This document shows positions 6,073 through 6,239 of a DNA stretch of 6,239 nucleotides, one piece after another. The position numbers and the translations under genes are program-made. Numbering within the stretch: the first letter of the stretch is position 1; every line of letters starts with the position of its first letter. This DNA comes from an uncultured Rikenellaceae bacterium (GTDB lineage Bacteria > Bacteroidota > Bacteroidia > Bacteroidales > Rikenellaceae): contig CAMTOL010000138.1 in the NCBI GenBank assembly GCA_947074135.1, positions 1 through 6,239 on the forward strand, given 5' to 3'. Below the pieces are notes generated by a model. That model ran no database searches. It had not been told where the DNA came from and saw nothing but the letters and a program-made list of their open reading frames with translations.

Positions 6073-6239
6073 AAAACCCAACAAAAACAGAGATGTAATT
6101 TTCGCACATAACACTTCACGAAGACCAATTATCCAAAATTTGGAATAGAATTGACTCTTTCTTTTCATTTCACTCTCACTATAATAACCATTCAGACTTG
6201 ATTAGTCATATCACTAACTTAAATACACCACACCTCTCA
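6073..6239 (+). other. untranslated leader or non-coding RNA, truncated by the window end
   Basis: At least 165 bases follow the predicted transcription start with no usable reading frame; the only ATG (6093) is followed directly by TAA. From 6150 to 6239 the + strand is strikingly poor in G (4) and rich in C (25), with little possible secondary structure. The earlier part has a 13-base near-palindrome (6132-6144, TCCAAAATTTGGA) and a tiny CTTC/GAAG inverted repeat (6114-6123). Such an unstructured C-over-G stretch is the type of sequence that Rho binds, so leader attenuation is possible. It could equally be the start of a small RNA, or an ordinary long leader of a gene beyond the edge. Confidence 0.4.

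Noticed and set aside
1..6239. Mobile elements, CRISPR arrays, tRNA or rRNA genes, or a novel defence cassette
   Set aside because: I saw no transposase or integrase motifs, no regularly spaced repeats and no RNA-gene signatures. Apart from the small TPR gene, whose function is unknown, the coding sequences fit known housekeeping or envelope families.

Overview
The window looks like chromosomal housekeeping DNA from an AT-rich member of the Bacteroidota, most likely Bacteroidales. Four things point there: a fused LpxC-FabZ protein, an LptE / small TPR protein / SecG gene run, a TonB-like protein of the Bacteroidales type, and promoters matching the Bacteroidota consensus (TTTG or TTG near -33, TAnnTTTG near -7). 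Shine-Dalgarno sites are absent or weak, as is usual in this phylum. Species cannot be named from this sequence.

Left part (1-2474, + strand): the 3' part of lptE (LPS-transport lipoprotein), a 145-residue TPR protein, secG (Sec translocon) and holA (DNA polymerase III delta subunit), all in one direction. An imperfect hairpin lies between secG and holA. The lptE reading frame shows family resemblance well upstream of its first ATG but meets a stop at 3-5, so its 5' end is either broken or spoiled by the sequence edge.

Middle (2504-3337, - strand): a TonB-like envelope protein, convergent with holA. It is split by one in-frame amber codon (2942-2944). Both halves are in the same frame and together have a normal family architecture: membrane anchor, charged linker, C-terminal domain.

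Right part (3338-6239): a 291-base divergent intergenic region with a clear promoter and a leader of about 170 bases before lpxC-fabZ, then lpxA. These encode the first two steps of lipid A synthesis plus the fatty-acid dehydratase that shares their 3-hydroxyacyl-ACP pool. lpxA is followed by a strong hairpin terminator. After that comes a textbook promoter that drives a G-poor, C-rich, apparently non-coding transcript running off the window.

Most of the window concerns the outer envelope (LPS synthesis and transport, Sec export, TonB-like function). I see no mobile element, CRISPR array, tRNA or rRNA, and no convincing new multi-gene system. The points most worth following are the amber-split TonB-like gene, the ambiguous lptE 5' end and the two long untranslated leaders.
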